Assembly: GCA_963677505.2 (NCBI GenBank) | Contig: CAXXWB010000047.1 | Span: forward strand, 1 to 64,000 | Source: JBGSUZ01 sp963677505 | GTDB taxonomy: Bacteria; Bacillota; Clostridia; Peptostreptococcales; Acidaminobacteraceae | Length of the DNA stretch: 64,000 nt | Direction of reading: 5' to 3' | Shown here: piece after piece, positions 9,089 through 18,122 of the stretch | Position numbering within the stretch: position 1 is the stretch's first letter | How the letters are laid out: the number at the start of each line of letters is the position of its first letter | Made by a program: the position numbers and the translations under genes | The notes under the pieces: generated by a model | What the model was told of the DNA's origin: nothing | The model's database searches: none | What the model saw: the letters and a program-made list of their open reading frames with translations, nothing else

Positions 9089-10603
9089 ATGCTAAAGAAA
9101 ATGTTAGCAGGTGTAATGATTATGGCTTTGACATTGGGGACCCTTGCAGGTTGCTCCAATTCAGCTCAATCCGGTTCAACAAGCGAAGTAAAAAAAGATG
9201 ATTTGGTGATTGCCATCAGCGCAGATATTACTTCACTAGACCCACAAGGTCACAACGACACCAAGTCAGAAAGCGTCTCTTCTTTATTGTTCAACAAGCT
9301 GTTTAAGCTTAACGCAGACTTTGAAGTGGTTCCAGATTTGGCAGAGTCTTACAAACAATTGTCAGACAAAGAATGGGAAATCAAAATCAAACAAGGCGTT
9401 CAGTTTTCTGATGGAACTGAGCTGACTTCAGAAGATGTAAAGTACAGCCTTGAGAGATCACAAAAGATGCCTAAGGTTCAACATGTACTCTCAAGTGTTA
9501 CAAAAGTTGAAGCGACAGACAAATACACCGTTAAAATCACAACGAATATTGCCTTTGCACCTTTCCTTTATACCTTGATCCACGCAGGAACTTCTATTGT
9601 GCCTAAAGCATATGTTGAAGGTGGTGGAGATTTCTCAAACCCAGTAGGTTCAGGTCCTTATACCTTAGTGGAATGGGTGTCTGGTGACAGAGTTGTCTTA
9701 AAGAAAAACGAAAATTACTATGACAAAGAACATATGGGTCAAATGAGCCAAATTACTTTTAGAATCATTCCAGAAGGCACAAGCCGTACCATTGCCCTCG
9801 AAAACAATGAAGTGGATATTGTTACAGATTTAGAAACCATTGATATTTCTAAGGTTCAAGACAATGCAAGTTTAAAACTTTACCAAAAACCATCGACAAG
9901 AATTGACTACTTCGGTATGAACAATGAAAAAGCACCATTTGACAATCAATTGGTAAGACAAGCCCTTAACTATGCCATCGACAAAGATGCTGTTATGGCC
10001 ATTGCCCTTAACGGCGCAGGGATTAAAGCCGACTCTGTATTGGCACCTTCACTTTTAGGCTACAAAGCAGGTAATTATACTTATGACGTTGCAAAAGCTA
10101 AAGAATTGTTAGCAAAAGCGGGTTACCCTAACGGTTTTGAAATGAAAATCTGGGCATCTGGCGACGATCGTAAAAGAATTGCCGAAGTGATTCAAGGCAA
10201 CCTTATGGAAGTGGGCATTAAAGCGACCATCGAAATGTACGAATGGGGGACTTACCTTGACTTGCTCATGAAAGGCGAAGGCCAATCTTTCATAATGGGA
10301 TGGTCTTCTAACCCTGACCCTGATTCAACCCTTACACCAATGTTCTTGTCTGAAAGCATTGGCGGCATGAACTTCTCAAGAATCAACAATCCTGAGGTAG
10401 ACAAATTAATCAATGCCGGTAGAGAAGAATTAGACCAAACCAAACGTATTGCTGTATACAACCAATTCCATGAGTACATTATGGATCAAGCGCCAATCGT
10501 GCCTTTGTTTATTAAAAATGTAAATGTAGGCGCTAATAGCAATTTGAAAAATGTTGAAGTAAGCCCACAAGGTTTGTGGAATATCGAAAATATTCACTAC
10601 TAA
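9089..10603 (+). CDS. peptide ABC transporter substrate-binding lipoprotein (DppA/OppA family)
   Basis: A 504-residue family 5 solute-binding protein anchored outside the membrane. The N-terminus is a lipoprotein signal with KK, a hydrophobic stretch and lipobox LAGC, giving lipidated Cys22. The mature region has the family pattern DITSLDPQGHND, a long oligopeptide-binding fold and GPYTLVEW near residue 192. It follows the M20 gene by 97 bp with RBS AAGGGGG, and permease and ATPase genes follow in order, so it is the receptor of a complete peptide importer. Ligand length preference is not readable. Confidence 0.93.
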   Translation: MLKKMLAGVMIMALTLGTLAGCSNSAQSGSTSEVKKDDLVIAISADITSLDPQGHNDTKSESVSSLLFNKLFKLNADFEVVPDLAESYKQLSDKEWEIKIKQGVQFSDGTELTSEDVKYSLERSQKMPKVQHVLSSVTKVEATDKYTVKITTNIAFAPFLYTLIHAGTSIVPKAYVEGGGDFSNPVGSGPYTLVEWVSGDRVVLKKNENYYDKEHMGQMSQITFRIIPEGTSRTIALENNEVDIVTDLETIDISKVQDNASLKLYQKPSTRIDYFGMNNEKAPFDNQLVRQALNYAIDKDAVMAIALNGAGIKADSVLAPSLLGYKAGNYTYDVAKAKELLAKAGYPNGFEMKIWASGDDRKRIAEVIQGNLMEVGIKATIEMYEWGTYLDLLMKGEGQSFIMGWSSNPDPDSTLTPMFLSESIGGMNFSRINNPEVDKLINAGREELDQTKRIAVYNQFHEYIMDQAPIVPLFIKNVNVGANSNLKNVEVSPQGLWNIENIHY

Positions 10604-10614
10604 TTTCATGAGAT

Positions 10615-10636
10615 GGGAGGTGTCTAGGCACCTCCC
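10615..10636 (+). terminator. intercistronic stem-loop after the binding-protein gene
   Basis: GGGAGGTG and CACCTCCC (10615-10622/10629-10636) form a perfect 8-bp GC-rich stem with a 6-nt loop, without a following T-run. Such a hairpin after a binding-protein gene usually protects the upstream mRNA or lets only part of transcription continue, so that receptor exceeds permease. A full terminator is unlikely. Confidence 0.6.
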
Positions 10637-10660
10637 GTCCCTAATCGCTGAGGGGTAATT

Positions 10661-11587
10661 ATGATTAAATACATTTTTAAACGCTTGCTCATGCTGATTC
10701 CTGTCATGTTTGGCGTTACCTTTTTAGTATTTTTCATCATCAGTATGACACCGGGTGATGTGGCGTCAATGATTTTAGGTGATGGTGCAACAAAAGAAGC
10801 AGTTGAAAAATTAAGAAATGAAATGGGATTAAATCAACCTGTGGTCTTTCAATATTTGGACTACATGAAACATTTGCTAATGGGCGATATGGGGCAATCT
10901 TATTCAACGGGGAAGCCTGTTGTCTTAGACATTGTGTCCAGATTCCCAAATACTTTTATTTTGACAGTGACTTCAATTTTGATTTCAGTACTGGTTTCTA
11001 TCCCCATTGGGATTGTATCGGCAACACGTCAATATTCCATTTTTGATAATATGGGAATGATTTTTGCACTTATTGGTATTTCTATGCCATCCTTTTGGAC
11101 TGGACTTATTTTAATCATTGTATTCTCGTTGAATTTAAGATGGTTCCCTTCAGGGGGGATGACGGGTATTAAAAGTTTGATTTTGCCTGCAGTAACCCTT
11201 GCTTTTGGTGCAACTGCAGCTATTGCAAGAACAACAAGATCTTCTATGCTTGAAGTCGTTAGACAGGACTACATCAATACGGCTAAGGCAAAAGGGGTCA
11301 GCAGAGGGGTTGTCATCAGAAAACATGCCCTTAAAAATGCCCTAATCCCAGCCGTTACGATTATTGGCTTAGAATTTGGTGTCCTTTTAGGCGGTGCAGT
11401 TCTGACGGAAACGGTATTCTCATGGCCAGGTATTGGAAGACTCATGGTTGAAGCCATTCAAAGAAAAGATACACCCATGGTTCTTGGCTGTGTCATCGTA
11501 TTTGCTTTAGCCTTCAGTGTCGTCAACCTCATCATAGATATACTTTATGCTTACATTGATCCTAGGATCAAGGCTAATTACAATTAG
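10661..11587 (+). CDS. peptide ABC transporter permease (DppB/OppB family)
   Basis: A 308-residue inner-membrane permease. It opens MIKYIFKRLLMLIPVMFGVTFLVF, the hallmark first helix of DppB/OppB proteins, and has about six hydrophobic segments. The cytoplasmic EAA loop that docks to the ATPase is visible near residues 190-230 (YINTAKAKGVSRGVVIRKHALKNA). It lies between the binding protein and the second permease, with a 9-bp gap to the latter. Partner and order fit a standard Dpp/Opp operon. Confidence 0.93.
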   Translation: MIKYIFKRLLMLIPVMFGVTFLVFFIISMTPGDVASMILGDGATKEAVEKLRNEMGLNQPVVFQYLDYMKHLLMGDMGQSYSTGKPVVLDIVSRFPNTFILTVTSILISVLVSIPIGIVSATRQYSIFDNMGMIFALIGISMPSFWTGLILIIVFSLNLRWFPSGGMTGIKSLILPAVTLAFGATAAIARTTRSSMLEVVRQDYINTAKAKGVSRGVVIRKHALKNALIPAVTIIGLEFGVLLGGAVLTETVFSWPGIGRLMVEAIQRKDTPMVLGCVIVFALAFSVVNLIIDILYAYIDPRIKANYN

Positions 11588-11596
11588 GAGGAACCT

Positions 11597-12487
11597 ATGA
11601 GCGAAAGTGCGATTGAGCAGGTCAAAGAAACCCATACGAAGAAAAGAAATCAATTAAAAGATGTTTGGAAAAGATTGAAGAAAAATAAAGCGGCGATGGC
11701 AGGGCTCTTTCTGATTGTCATGTTCATTTTTCTAGCCATTTTTGCAGATGTAATTGTCAATTACAACGAAGACGCTTTAAGGGTTAAGGTTACTGAACGC
11801 CTTTTGTCCCCGTCCTCAGCCCATTGGTTTGGAACCGATGAGTACGGCAGAGATATTTTTGCCAGAATTGTATTCGGCACGCGAATTTCCTTATTTGTAG
11901 GTGTGATATCCGTAGGGATAGCCCTTACTTTCGGGGGAACCCTAGGGGCCTTAGCAGGTTACTACGGCGGGCGTCTGGACAACATTATTATGAGAATACT
12001 GGATGTGCTTTTAGCCATTCCGACCATATTGTTAGCCATTACCATCGTCGCCTCTTTAGGTGCTTCAATTATCAACTTAATGATTGCGGTGGGTATTTCC
12101 AACATTCCGGGATTTGCTCGGGTGGTTCGGGCGGCGGTACTCAGTGTTAAAGATCAGGAATACATTGAGGCGGCAAAGGCCATCGGTGCTAGAGACCACG
12201 TTATTATCATAAAACACGTTCTGCCCAATTCCATGGCCTCTGTCATGGTCTATGCAACACTCAAGGTAGCTACAGCTATTATGGCAACGGCTTCATTAAG
12301 CTTCATAGGTTTAGGGGTACAACCGCCAACACCTGAATGGGGCGCCATGCTTTCAGGGGGGAGGGCTTATATAAGGGATCAAATGTCCTTAGTGCTTTTC
12401 CCAGGTCTAGCCATTGCCCTCACAGTTTTATCGCTCAATCTCATTGGAGATGGTCTGAGAGATGCCTTAGACCCAAAATTGAAATAG
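11597..12487 (+). CDS. peptide ABC transporter permease (DppC/OppC family)
   Basis: A 296-residue inner-membrane permease. After a charged cytoplasmic N-terminus (WKRLKKNKAAMAGL) comes the first helix, then HWFGTDEYGRDIFARIVFGTR, diagnostic of DppC/OppC. The EAA loop is YIEAAKAIGARDHVIIIKHVLPN and the end reads NLIGDGLRDALDPKLK, the family C-terminus. It has RBS GGAGG and short gaps on both sides. It pairs with the DppB-type permease to form the channel. Confidence 0.93.
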   Translation: MSESAIEQVKETHTKKRNQLKDVWKRLKKNKAAMAGLFLIVMFIFLAIFADVIVNYNEDALRVKVTERLLSPSSAHWFGTDEYGRDIFARIVFGTRISLFVGVISVGIALTFGGTLGALAGYYGGRLDNIIMRILDVLLAIPTILLAITIVASLGASIINLMIAVGISNIPGFARVVRAAVLSVKDQEYIEAAKAIGARDHVIIIKHVLPNSMASVMVYATLKVATAIMATASLSFIGLGVQPPTPEWGAMLSGGRAYIRDQMSLVLFPGLAIALTVLSLNLIGDGLRDALDPKLK

Positions 12488-12497
12488 GAGGCCATCT

Positions 12498-13484
12498 ATG
12501 CATTCCAATATTTTAGAAATTGAAAATTTAACGGTGCAATTCAAAACCGATGATGGCGTTGTTAAGGCCCTAAACGGCGTTGACATCAAAGTGAAAAAAG
12601 GAAAGACTTTAGGTTTGGTAGGGGAAACAGGGGCAGGAAAAACCACGACTGCCATGTCCATTTTAAAATTAGTGCCTCAACCTCCTGGGGAATACGTTTC
12701 AGGCAGCATACGCCTAGAAGATACTGAAATTCTCAAATTGGAAGAAAAGGAAATGGAGAAAATCAGAGGCGGTGTTGTGTCCATGATTTTCCAAGACCCA
12801 ATGACGGCCCTTAATCCTGTTATTAATGTAGGAGAGCAAATTGCGGAATCTCTGATTATTCATAGAAAATTAAGCGATGCAGAGGCAGAGACAAAAGCTA
12901 AGGAAATGCTAGAATTGGTTGGTATTTCTGGCAATCGCTACACGGATTTTCCTCACCAATTCTCTGGTGGGATGAAGCAACGAGTAGTCATTGCCATAGC
13001 ATTGGCTTGTACGCCAAAACTTCTTATAGCCGACGAGCCAACAACGGCGTTGGATGTTACCATACAGGCTCAAGTTCTAGAATTGATGAAAGAACTTAAA
13101 ATTAAATTTGGCATGTCCATGATTATGATTACCCATGACTTAGGGGTTGTGGCAGAGGTCTGTGACGAAGTCGCTATTATGTATGCAGGCAGTGTGATCG
13201 AACAGGGTAGTTTAGAGGATATTTTCAACAACACAAAGCATCCTTATACGAAAGGTTTGTTTGATTCAATCCCTAAGATTGGGGACAGAAAGTCAGAGTT
13301 AAAGCCCATTCGAGGCTTAATGTCGGACCCTTATAATCTGCCTGAGGGCTGTTCTTTTTACGACCGATGCGATTATGCCCTGAGCCAGTGCCGCTTACAA
13401 AAGCCTGAAAGAACTGTTTTCTCGGAAACCCATTATACGGAATGTCATTTGTATACTGAAAATAAAGGATTTTCACTGAAATAG
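12498..13484 (+). CDS. peptide ABC transporter ATPase (DppD/OppD family)
   Basis: A 328-residue ATPase. Walker A is GETGAGKTT, the Q-loop lies in MIFQDPMTALNP, the signature motif is FSGGMKQR, Walker B is LLIADEPTTALD and the switch His is in THDLG. The C-terminal oligopeptide-transporter extension is present with the Cys block (CSFYDRCDYALSQC), which in this family can hold an iron-sulfur cluster. It overlaps in function with the next gene; the two would form the heterodimeric motor. RBS AGGAGG. Confidence 0.93.
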   Translation: MHSNILEIENLTVQFKTDDGVVKALNGVDIKVKKGKTLGLVGETGAGKTTTAMSILKLVPQPPGEYVSGSIRLEDTEILKLEEKEMEKIRGGVVSMIFQDPMTALNPVINVGEQIAESLIIHRKLSDAEAETKAKEMLELVGISGNRYTDFPHQFSGGMKQRVVIAIALACTPKLLIADEPTTALDVTIQAQVLELMKELKIKFGMSMIMITHDLGVVAEVCDEVAIMYAGSVIEQGSLEDIFNNTKHPYTKGLFDSIPKIGDRKSELKPIRGLMSDPYNLPEGCSFYDRCDYALSQCRLQKPERTVFSETHYTECHLYTENKGFSLK

Positions 13485-13502
13485 GTGAGAGAGGAGTTTC
13501 AC

Positions 13503-14453
13503 GTGAGCAATGTCTTGTTAGAAGTAAAAAATTTAAAAAAGTACTTTGATACGCCAAAAGGCAAACTCCATGCCGTGGATAATGTAAATTTTTCGATTAA
13601 GGAAGGCAGTACGTTGGGACTTGTTGGTGAGTCTGGCTGCGGAAAATCTACAACGGGCAGGGTTATTTTGCGCCTCCTCGAAGCCACTGAAGGCGAAATC
13701 TATTATAAGGGAAAAAACATTCGTGAAATCAGCAAGGGAGAAATGCGGGAACTTCGTAAGGAGATGCAGATTATTTTCCAAGATCCATTCTCTTCTTTAG
13801 ACCCTCGTATGACCGTTGGTGAAATCATTGAAGAGCCAATAAAACTCAATAAATTAATTAAGGACAAGGAAAGTCGATTTGCAAGGGTTCTAGAACTCAT
13901 GGAATTGGTAGGCTTGTCAGAACGATTGGTAAATGCCTTCCCTCATGAACTGGATGGCGGCAGACGTCAAAGAATTGGAATTGCCAGAGCCCTCGCGCTG
14001 AATACTAAATTTATTGTTTGCGATGAACCGGTTTCAGCACTAGATGTTTCTATTCAGGCTCAAATTTTAAACTTGATGAAAAGTTTACAGGAAAAACTGG
14101 GTTTGACCTATGTCTTCATTACCCATGACTTGTCCGTGGTCAATCACTTTTCAGACGAAATTGCAGTGATGTACCTTGGTCAGATTATTGAAAAGGCTTC
14201 ATCGGAAGCTCTGTTTGCAAACCCAGTCCATCCTTATACAAAGGCACTGCTATCGGCTATTCCCCAGCCGACTTTAGAGAAAAAAGGGGAGAAGATTATT
14301 TTAAAGGGCGAAATTAAGTCGCCCATCGACCCTGAAAAGAACTGCCGATTCTCCGTAAGATGTCCTTATGTACAGGATATTTGCAGAGAAAAAGAACCTG
14401 TCCTCAAAGAGATTGGCGAGGACCATCAAGTGGCTTGTCATTTGTTTGGATAG
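13503..14453 (+). CDS. peptide ABC transporter ATPase (DppF/OppF family)
   Basis: Partner ATPase of about 316 residues. Walker A is GESGCGKST, the Q-loop IIFQDPFSSLDP, the signature ELDGGRRQR (a common DppF variant of LSGGQ), Walker B IVCDEPVSALD and the switch THDLS. The C-terminal Cys-containing extension reads CRFSVRCPYVQDIC. I chose the GTG at 13503, preceded by AGAGGAG, over an in-frame GTG at 13485 that abuts the previous stop codon. It is the last gene of the operon, with a strong terminator after it. Confidence 0.9.
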   Translation: MSNVLLEVKNLKKYFDTPKGKLHAVDNVNFSIKEGSTLGLVGESGCGKSTTGRVILRLLEATEGEIYYKGKNIREISKGEMRELRKEMQIIFQDPFSSLDPRMTVGEIIEEPIKLNKLIKDKESRFARVLELMELVGLSERLVNAFPHELDGGRRQRIGIARALALNTKFIVCDEPVSALDVSIQAQILNLMKSLQEKLGLTYVFITHDLSVVNHFSDEIAVMYLGQIIEKASSEALFANPVHPYTKALLSAIPQPTLEKKGEKIILKGEIKSPIDPEKNCRFSVRCPYVQDICREKEPVLKEIGEDHQVACHLFG

Positions 14454-14491
14454 GTATTTTCAACTAAATAAGTCTATTGAATTTTAAAATG

Positions 14492-14540
14492 GAAAGGGAT
14501 AAGGAATGGCGTATTGCCAGACTTTATCCCTTTCTTTTTT
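14492..14540 (+). terminator. terminator of the peptidase-Dpp operon
   Basis: GAAAGGGATAA (14492-14502) pairs perfectly with TTATCCCTTTC (14524-14534), with an inner TGGC/GCCA helix, followed by TTTTTT. It closes the operon that starts at the sigma-54 promoter. Confidence 0.9.
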
Positions 14541-14589
14541 CGCCTACCTATAGAGGCAAAATTAATATTGAAAATTTTTCTCAATTGGG

Positions 14590-14617
14590 TTGACAGGCTT
14601 TTAAAAATGATTATAAT
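14590..14617 (+). promoter_or_regulatory. sigma-A-type promoter of ahpC
   Basis: TTGACA (14590-14595) and TATAAT (14612-14617), both perfect consensus, are separated by 16 bp, 67 bp ahead of the ahpC start. Confidence 0.75.
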
Positions 14618-14683
14618 AAATGATAAGAGGTTTCAAAATGAAATCAATACAAAATAGTAATCAAAACAAATGGAGGTATTCCC

Positions 14684-15247
14684 ATGTCATTAATCGGAAA
14701 ACAAGTATTGCCATTCTCAGCACAAGCTTTTCACAAAGAAACATTTATTCCTGTAACAGATGAAAGCTTTAAAGGCCATTGGAGCGTTGTTTGCTTCTAT
14801 CCTGCGGACTTCACATTTGTTTGCCCTACAGAATTAGAAGATCTTCAAAATATTTATGGAGAGCTAAAAGCCCTTGGTACAGAAGTTTACTCAGTTTCAA
14901 CAGACACTCATTTTACACATAAAGCATGGCACGACACTTCGGAAGCCATTAAAAAATTAGAATATCCAATGATTGGCGATCCATCTCATGCCATTTCTAG
15001 AAATTTCGACGTTCTCATTGAAGAGGCTGGTCTTGCAGATAGAGGAACCTTTATCATCGACCCAGATGGTGTCATTCAAGCCGTTGAAATCAATGCAGGT
15101 GGTATCGGCAGAGACGCTAGTACGCTTATTAACAAAATTAAAGCGGCTCAATATGTGAGAAACAATCCCAATGAAGTTTGCCCAGCCAAATGGCAAGAAG
15201 GTGGAAAAACATTGAAACCGGGTCTTGACCTTGTTGGCAAAATCTAA
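14684..15247 (+). CDS. ahpC: peroxiredoxin, alkyl hydroperoxide reductase subunit C
   Basis: A 187-residue typical 2-Cys peroxiredoxin that reduces hydrogen peroxide and organic peroxides. The peroxidatic Cys47 is in FTFVCPTELEDL and the resolving Cys166 in NEVCPAKW; the C-terminus GLDLVGKI matches AhpC. The start follows GGAGG. The ahpF reductase follows 11 bp later, giving the full NADH-peroxide pathway. A clear sigma-A-type promoter lies upstream. This is expected oxygen defence in an anaerobe. Confidence 0.96.
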   Translation: MSLIGKQVLPFSAQAFHKETFIPVTDESFKGHWSVVCFYPADFTFVCPTELEDLQNIYGELKALGTEVYSVSTDTHFTHKAWHDTSEAIKKLEYPMIGDPSHAISRNFDVLIEEAGLADRGTFIIDPDGVIQAVEINAGGIGRDASTLINKIKAAQYVRNNPNEVCPAKWQEGGKTLKPGLDLVGKI

Positions 15248-15258
15248 TAGGTGATCTT

Positions 15259-16792
15259 ATGATACTAGACAGTGAAATTAGGAATCAATTGAATGACTAT
15301 TTAAAACTGATGGAGGGCGATATTAAAATTACCCTAAGCGTTGGTGAAGATGAGAATTCTAAAGATATGACCGCTTTGGTAGACGAACTTGTCACAATGT
15401 CTGAGAAAATAAAGATTGAGAAAGGCGTTTTGAAAAGGACGCCTAGCTTTACCCTAGACAGACCTGATTTAGAGACGGGCATTGTCTTTGCAGGTGTACC
15501 CCTCGGTCATGAATTCAGCTCTTTGGTTTTAGCCCTTCTGCAAGTCAGTGGAAGACCCCCTAAGGTTGAAGCCAGTACACTAGAGAGAATCAAAGCCATT
15601 AAGGGTCAGCACCACTTTGAAACCTATGTGAGCCTCACTTGCCATAATTGTCCTGAAGTGGTTCAAGCCCTAAATTTAATGAGCCCTCATCAACCCTGAG
15701 ATTCGTCACACCATGATTGAAGGTGGCACTTTTAGAGACGAAGTTGAGCAGAAAGAAATTATGGGTGTTCCCGCCGTCTTTCTAAATGGAGAATTCTTTG
15801 GTGGCGGCAGACTCAGTTTAGAAGAAATATTAGACAAACTTGGAGAAACCATTGACCCTTCAGTATTTACTGAGAAGGAAACCTTTGATGTTTTAGTCGT
15901 CGGCGGCGGTCCAGCAGGGGCCAGTGCGGCCATATATGCGGCAAGAAAAGGGATTCGAACAGGGTTGGTCGCAGAGCGCTTTGGCGGTCAGGTTCAAGAT
16001 ACCCTAGGGGTTGAAAATCTCATTGGAACCTTGTACACAGAAGGTCCTAAAATTTCAGATAGCTTAGATGCTCATGTGAAAGCCTATGATGTAGATGTAA
16101 TGAATCAACAAAGGGTCAGCACCCTTCGTAAAAAGGACTACATTGAAGTAGAATTGGCAAATGGGGCAGTTTTAAAAAGCAAGGCAGTGATATTAGCAAC
16201 AGGGGCTAGATGGCGAAATGTTGGGGTTCCTGGGGAAGAGAAATTTAAAAATAAAGGGGTTGCCTATTGCCCTCACTGCGATGGTCCTCTGTTTAAAGGA
16301 AAAGACGTAGCGGTTATTGGTGGCGGCAATTCTGGAATAGAAGCGGCGATTGACCTTGCTGGCGTGGTTAGACACGTTACTGTATTGGAATTTATGCCTG
16401 AATTAAAGGCCGACGCAGTCCTTCAAAAAAGACTATACAGCTTGCCAAATGTCACCGTTCTTAGAAATGTTCAGACCAAAGAAATTACTGGTTCCGATAA
16501 GGTAGATGGCGTTATTTATATGAATAGAGCAACAGGTGTGGAAGCCCACATTCCTTTACATGGGGTCTTTGTTCAAATTGGTCTAGTGCCAAATACAGAA
16601 TGGCTCCAAGGAACTTTAGAACGGAATAAGATGGGAGAAATTTTAGTCAATGAAAAAGGCATGACGAGCATGCCTGGTGTATTTGCTGCTGGAGATTGTA
16701 CCAACAGCGCCTATAAACAAATTGTTATTTCCATGGGTTCAGGAGCAACTGCAGCTCTAGGCGCTTTTGATTACATGATAAGAGAAGAATGA
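15259..16792 (+). CDS. ahpF: alkyl hydroperoxide reductase subunit F (frameshifted)
   Basis: Joined, this is a protein of about 510 residues, the AhpF length. The N-terminal double thioredoxin-like domain carries the CHNC redox pair. After the break come FAD-binding GGGPAGASAAIYAARKG, the CPHC redox pair of the thioredoxin-reductase-like core, NADH-binding GGGNSGIEAA and the C-terminal AAGDCT block. The frame breaks at CCC 15684-15686; removing one C gives NLMSLINPEIRHTMIEGG, exactly the family sequence, so a sequencing error is likely. It recycles AhpC with NADH and is co-transcribed with it. Confidence 0.9.
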
Positions 16793-17542
16793 TTATTGTA
16801 AAATCAGTAAATCGTCCACATCGTAAATAGGATTGGTGGTAATGGCTGTTGAATAAAGGAATGGATAATCGTTTTTAAGATGTTCAACATAATGTAACCA
16901 CTGAATCAATAAGTGCCCGTAGACGCGCTCAATATCGATTTGAATATGATCGAGGTTGTCGTAGCTCGGGTCCTTTTTTTGCATTTTTTCTCTTAGTTGC
17001 AGTTCTTCTAAAAGATGGCTGACAGACATGAGAAGTTCACTAAAAGTCTCATGCTCTAAGAGGGCAGGGTTGGCAATTAAATTGATAAGAAGGGTCTTTT
17101 GTTCTTTTAACGTTTCCGTCAGTGCAGGAATATCTACCTTTTCAATTTGAATGTTCTTTTTCATTTGATGGATATGTTGCAGGGCTTTTTTAAAATGCTC
17201 AGGTTTCCAGTTGTGGTTTATTTTACAAGAAGACTGCAAATCCACAGATTCAGGGTCTACATGGGAAAAGGATTTTAATAAAATCAGACCTAATTCCTGA
17301 TAGAAAAGCCCTACCAGCATATTGAGTTTTTTTACCCGCTCATTGCGTTCTCTTTTTTCCAAAAGTTGATCGATGACAATGGTAACAATCAAAACATCCA
17401 GTGGAATAAAGGCAATATCGCCTAGAAGATAGAGCATAATATGGTGCAAGTCTCTAAAAATAAGAAAATGTATGCCGTGTAGTATGATGGCTAAGCCAAC
17501 GAGAATAATTGATGTTTTAATCATGCGGTATTTATTTTTCAT
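16793..17542 (-). CDS. uncharacterised two-helix membrane protein
   Basis: A 249-residue protein with two hydrophobic segments near the N-terminus (about 8-28 and 33-58, the second ending VTIVIDQLLEKRERNERVKKLN) and a long helical, charged cytoplasmic tail. The pattern LHGIHFLIFRDLHHIMLYLLGD recurs, as I recall, in an unnamed family of clostridial and archaeal membrane proteins, with no known function. It converges directly on ahpF (stop codons adjacent) and is divergent from the small gene at 17730. No active-site motif is seen. Confidence 0.75.
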   Translation of the reverse strand: MKNKYRMIKTSIILVGLAIILHGIHFLIFRDLHHIMLYLLGDIAFIPLDVLIVTIVIDQLLEKRERNERVKKLNMLVGLFYQELGLILLKSFSHVDPESVDLQSSCKINHNWKPEHFKKALQHIHQMKKNIQIEKVDIPALTETLKEQKTLLINLIANPALLEHETFSELLMSVSHLLEELQLREKMQKKDPSYDNLDHIQIDIERVYGHLLIQWLHYVEHLKNDYPFLYSTAITTNPIYDVDDLLILQ

Positions 17543-17729
17543 TAAGTGCCTCCCTAAATTTCTTCGCTCTAACAGTGTAAACTAAGCTAGTACAAATAGA
17601 AAGACTAATATTTTGTAAAAGACAAATGAGATGATAGATAGTGCATAAATTAAAAAAGTTTGGGTATAAATAACATGGGTAAATATAATAGTCGTTGTTA
17701 GAGTATAGTTGCGCTAAGAAGGTGAGTTT

Positions 17730-18053
17730 ATGAGAGTCCAAATTCAACCTGAGGTCAGAACCTTAATGGAAAGAAATGATTATTCTGTTATTAAAGTCAG
17801 TGCAGATCATGAATGTGTAGGAGCCAATTGTTCGACTGTATTTGAATATCCAAGAATTGATTTCAAAGCTCCGAAGTTCGAAAAGATTGAAAACTATGAC
17901 ACCTTTAATGTAGATGGCATTACAGTGTATTTTGAAAAAGAATTAGAAATTGTCCCAGAAGTTACTTTTGTAAGAGAACATCACTTTATGAAAGACAAAA
18001 TCAGATTAGAAGGCTTGCCAACACCTCCAAGTGTTACTCATAATAAGTTATAG
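17730..18053 (+). CDS. small uncharacterised protein, possibly HesB-like
   Basis: A 107-residue soluble protein with RBS AGGTGAG. The one striking motif is HECVGANCSTVFEYPRIDF, with two Cys four apart, and the beta-rich tail resembles small HesB/IscA-fold or related clostridial Cys proteins. That fold assignment is a guess from pattern only. A perfect terminator follows, and the gene looks monocistronic. Conserved-looking codon use suggests it is real. Confidence 0.7.
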   Translation: MRVQIQPEVRTLMERNDYSVIKVSADHECVGANCSTVFEYPRIDFKAPKFEKIENYDTFNVDGITVYFEKELEIVPEVTFVREHHFMKDKIRLEGLPTPPSVTHNKL

Positions 18054-18070
18054 TACAAAAATTAAAGCAA

Positions 18071-18112
18071 AGAAAAGCGGGACTGCCTGATGGGGCGCAG
18101 TCCCGCTTTTCT
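18071..18112. terminator. bidirectional terminator
   Basis: A 16-bp perfect stem, AGAAAAGCGGGACTGC with GCAGTCCCGCTTTTCT, and a 10-nt loop, with T-rich tails on both strands. It separates the convergent genes ending at 18053 (+) and 18123 (-). Confidence 0.92.
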
Positions 18113-18122
18113 TTAGCAAATC

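Noticed and set aside
13485..13502. Upstream GTG start of the DppF-type ATPase
   Set aside because: No RBS before it, while GTG 13503 has AGAGGAG.
14611..14626. Possible PerR box near the ahpC promoter
   Set aside because: TTATAAT is followed by a right half with one mismatch and wrong spacing; the -10 box itself explains most of the match.
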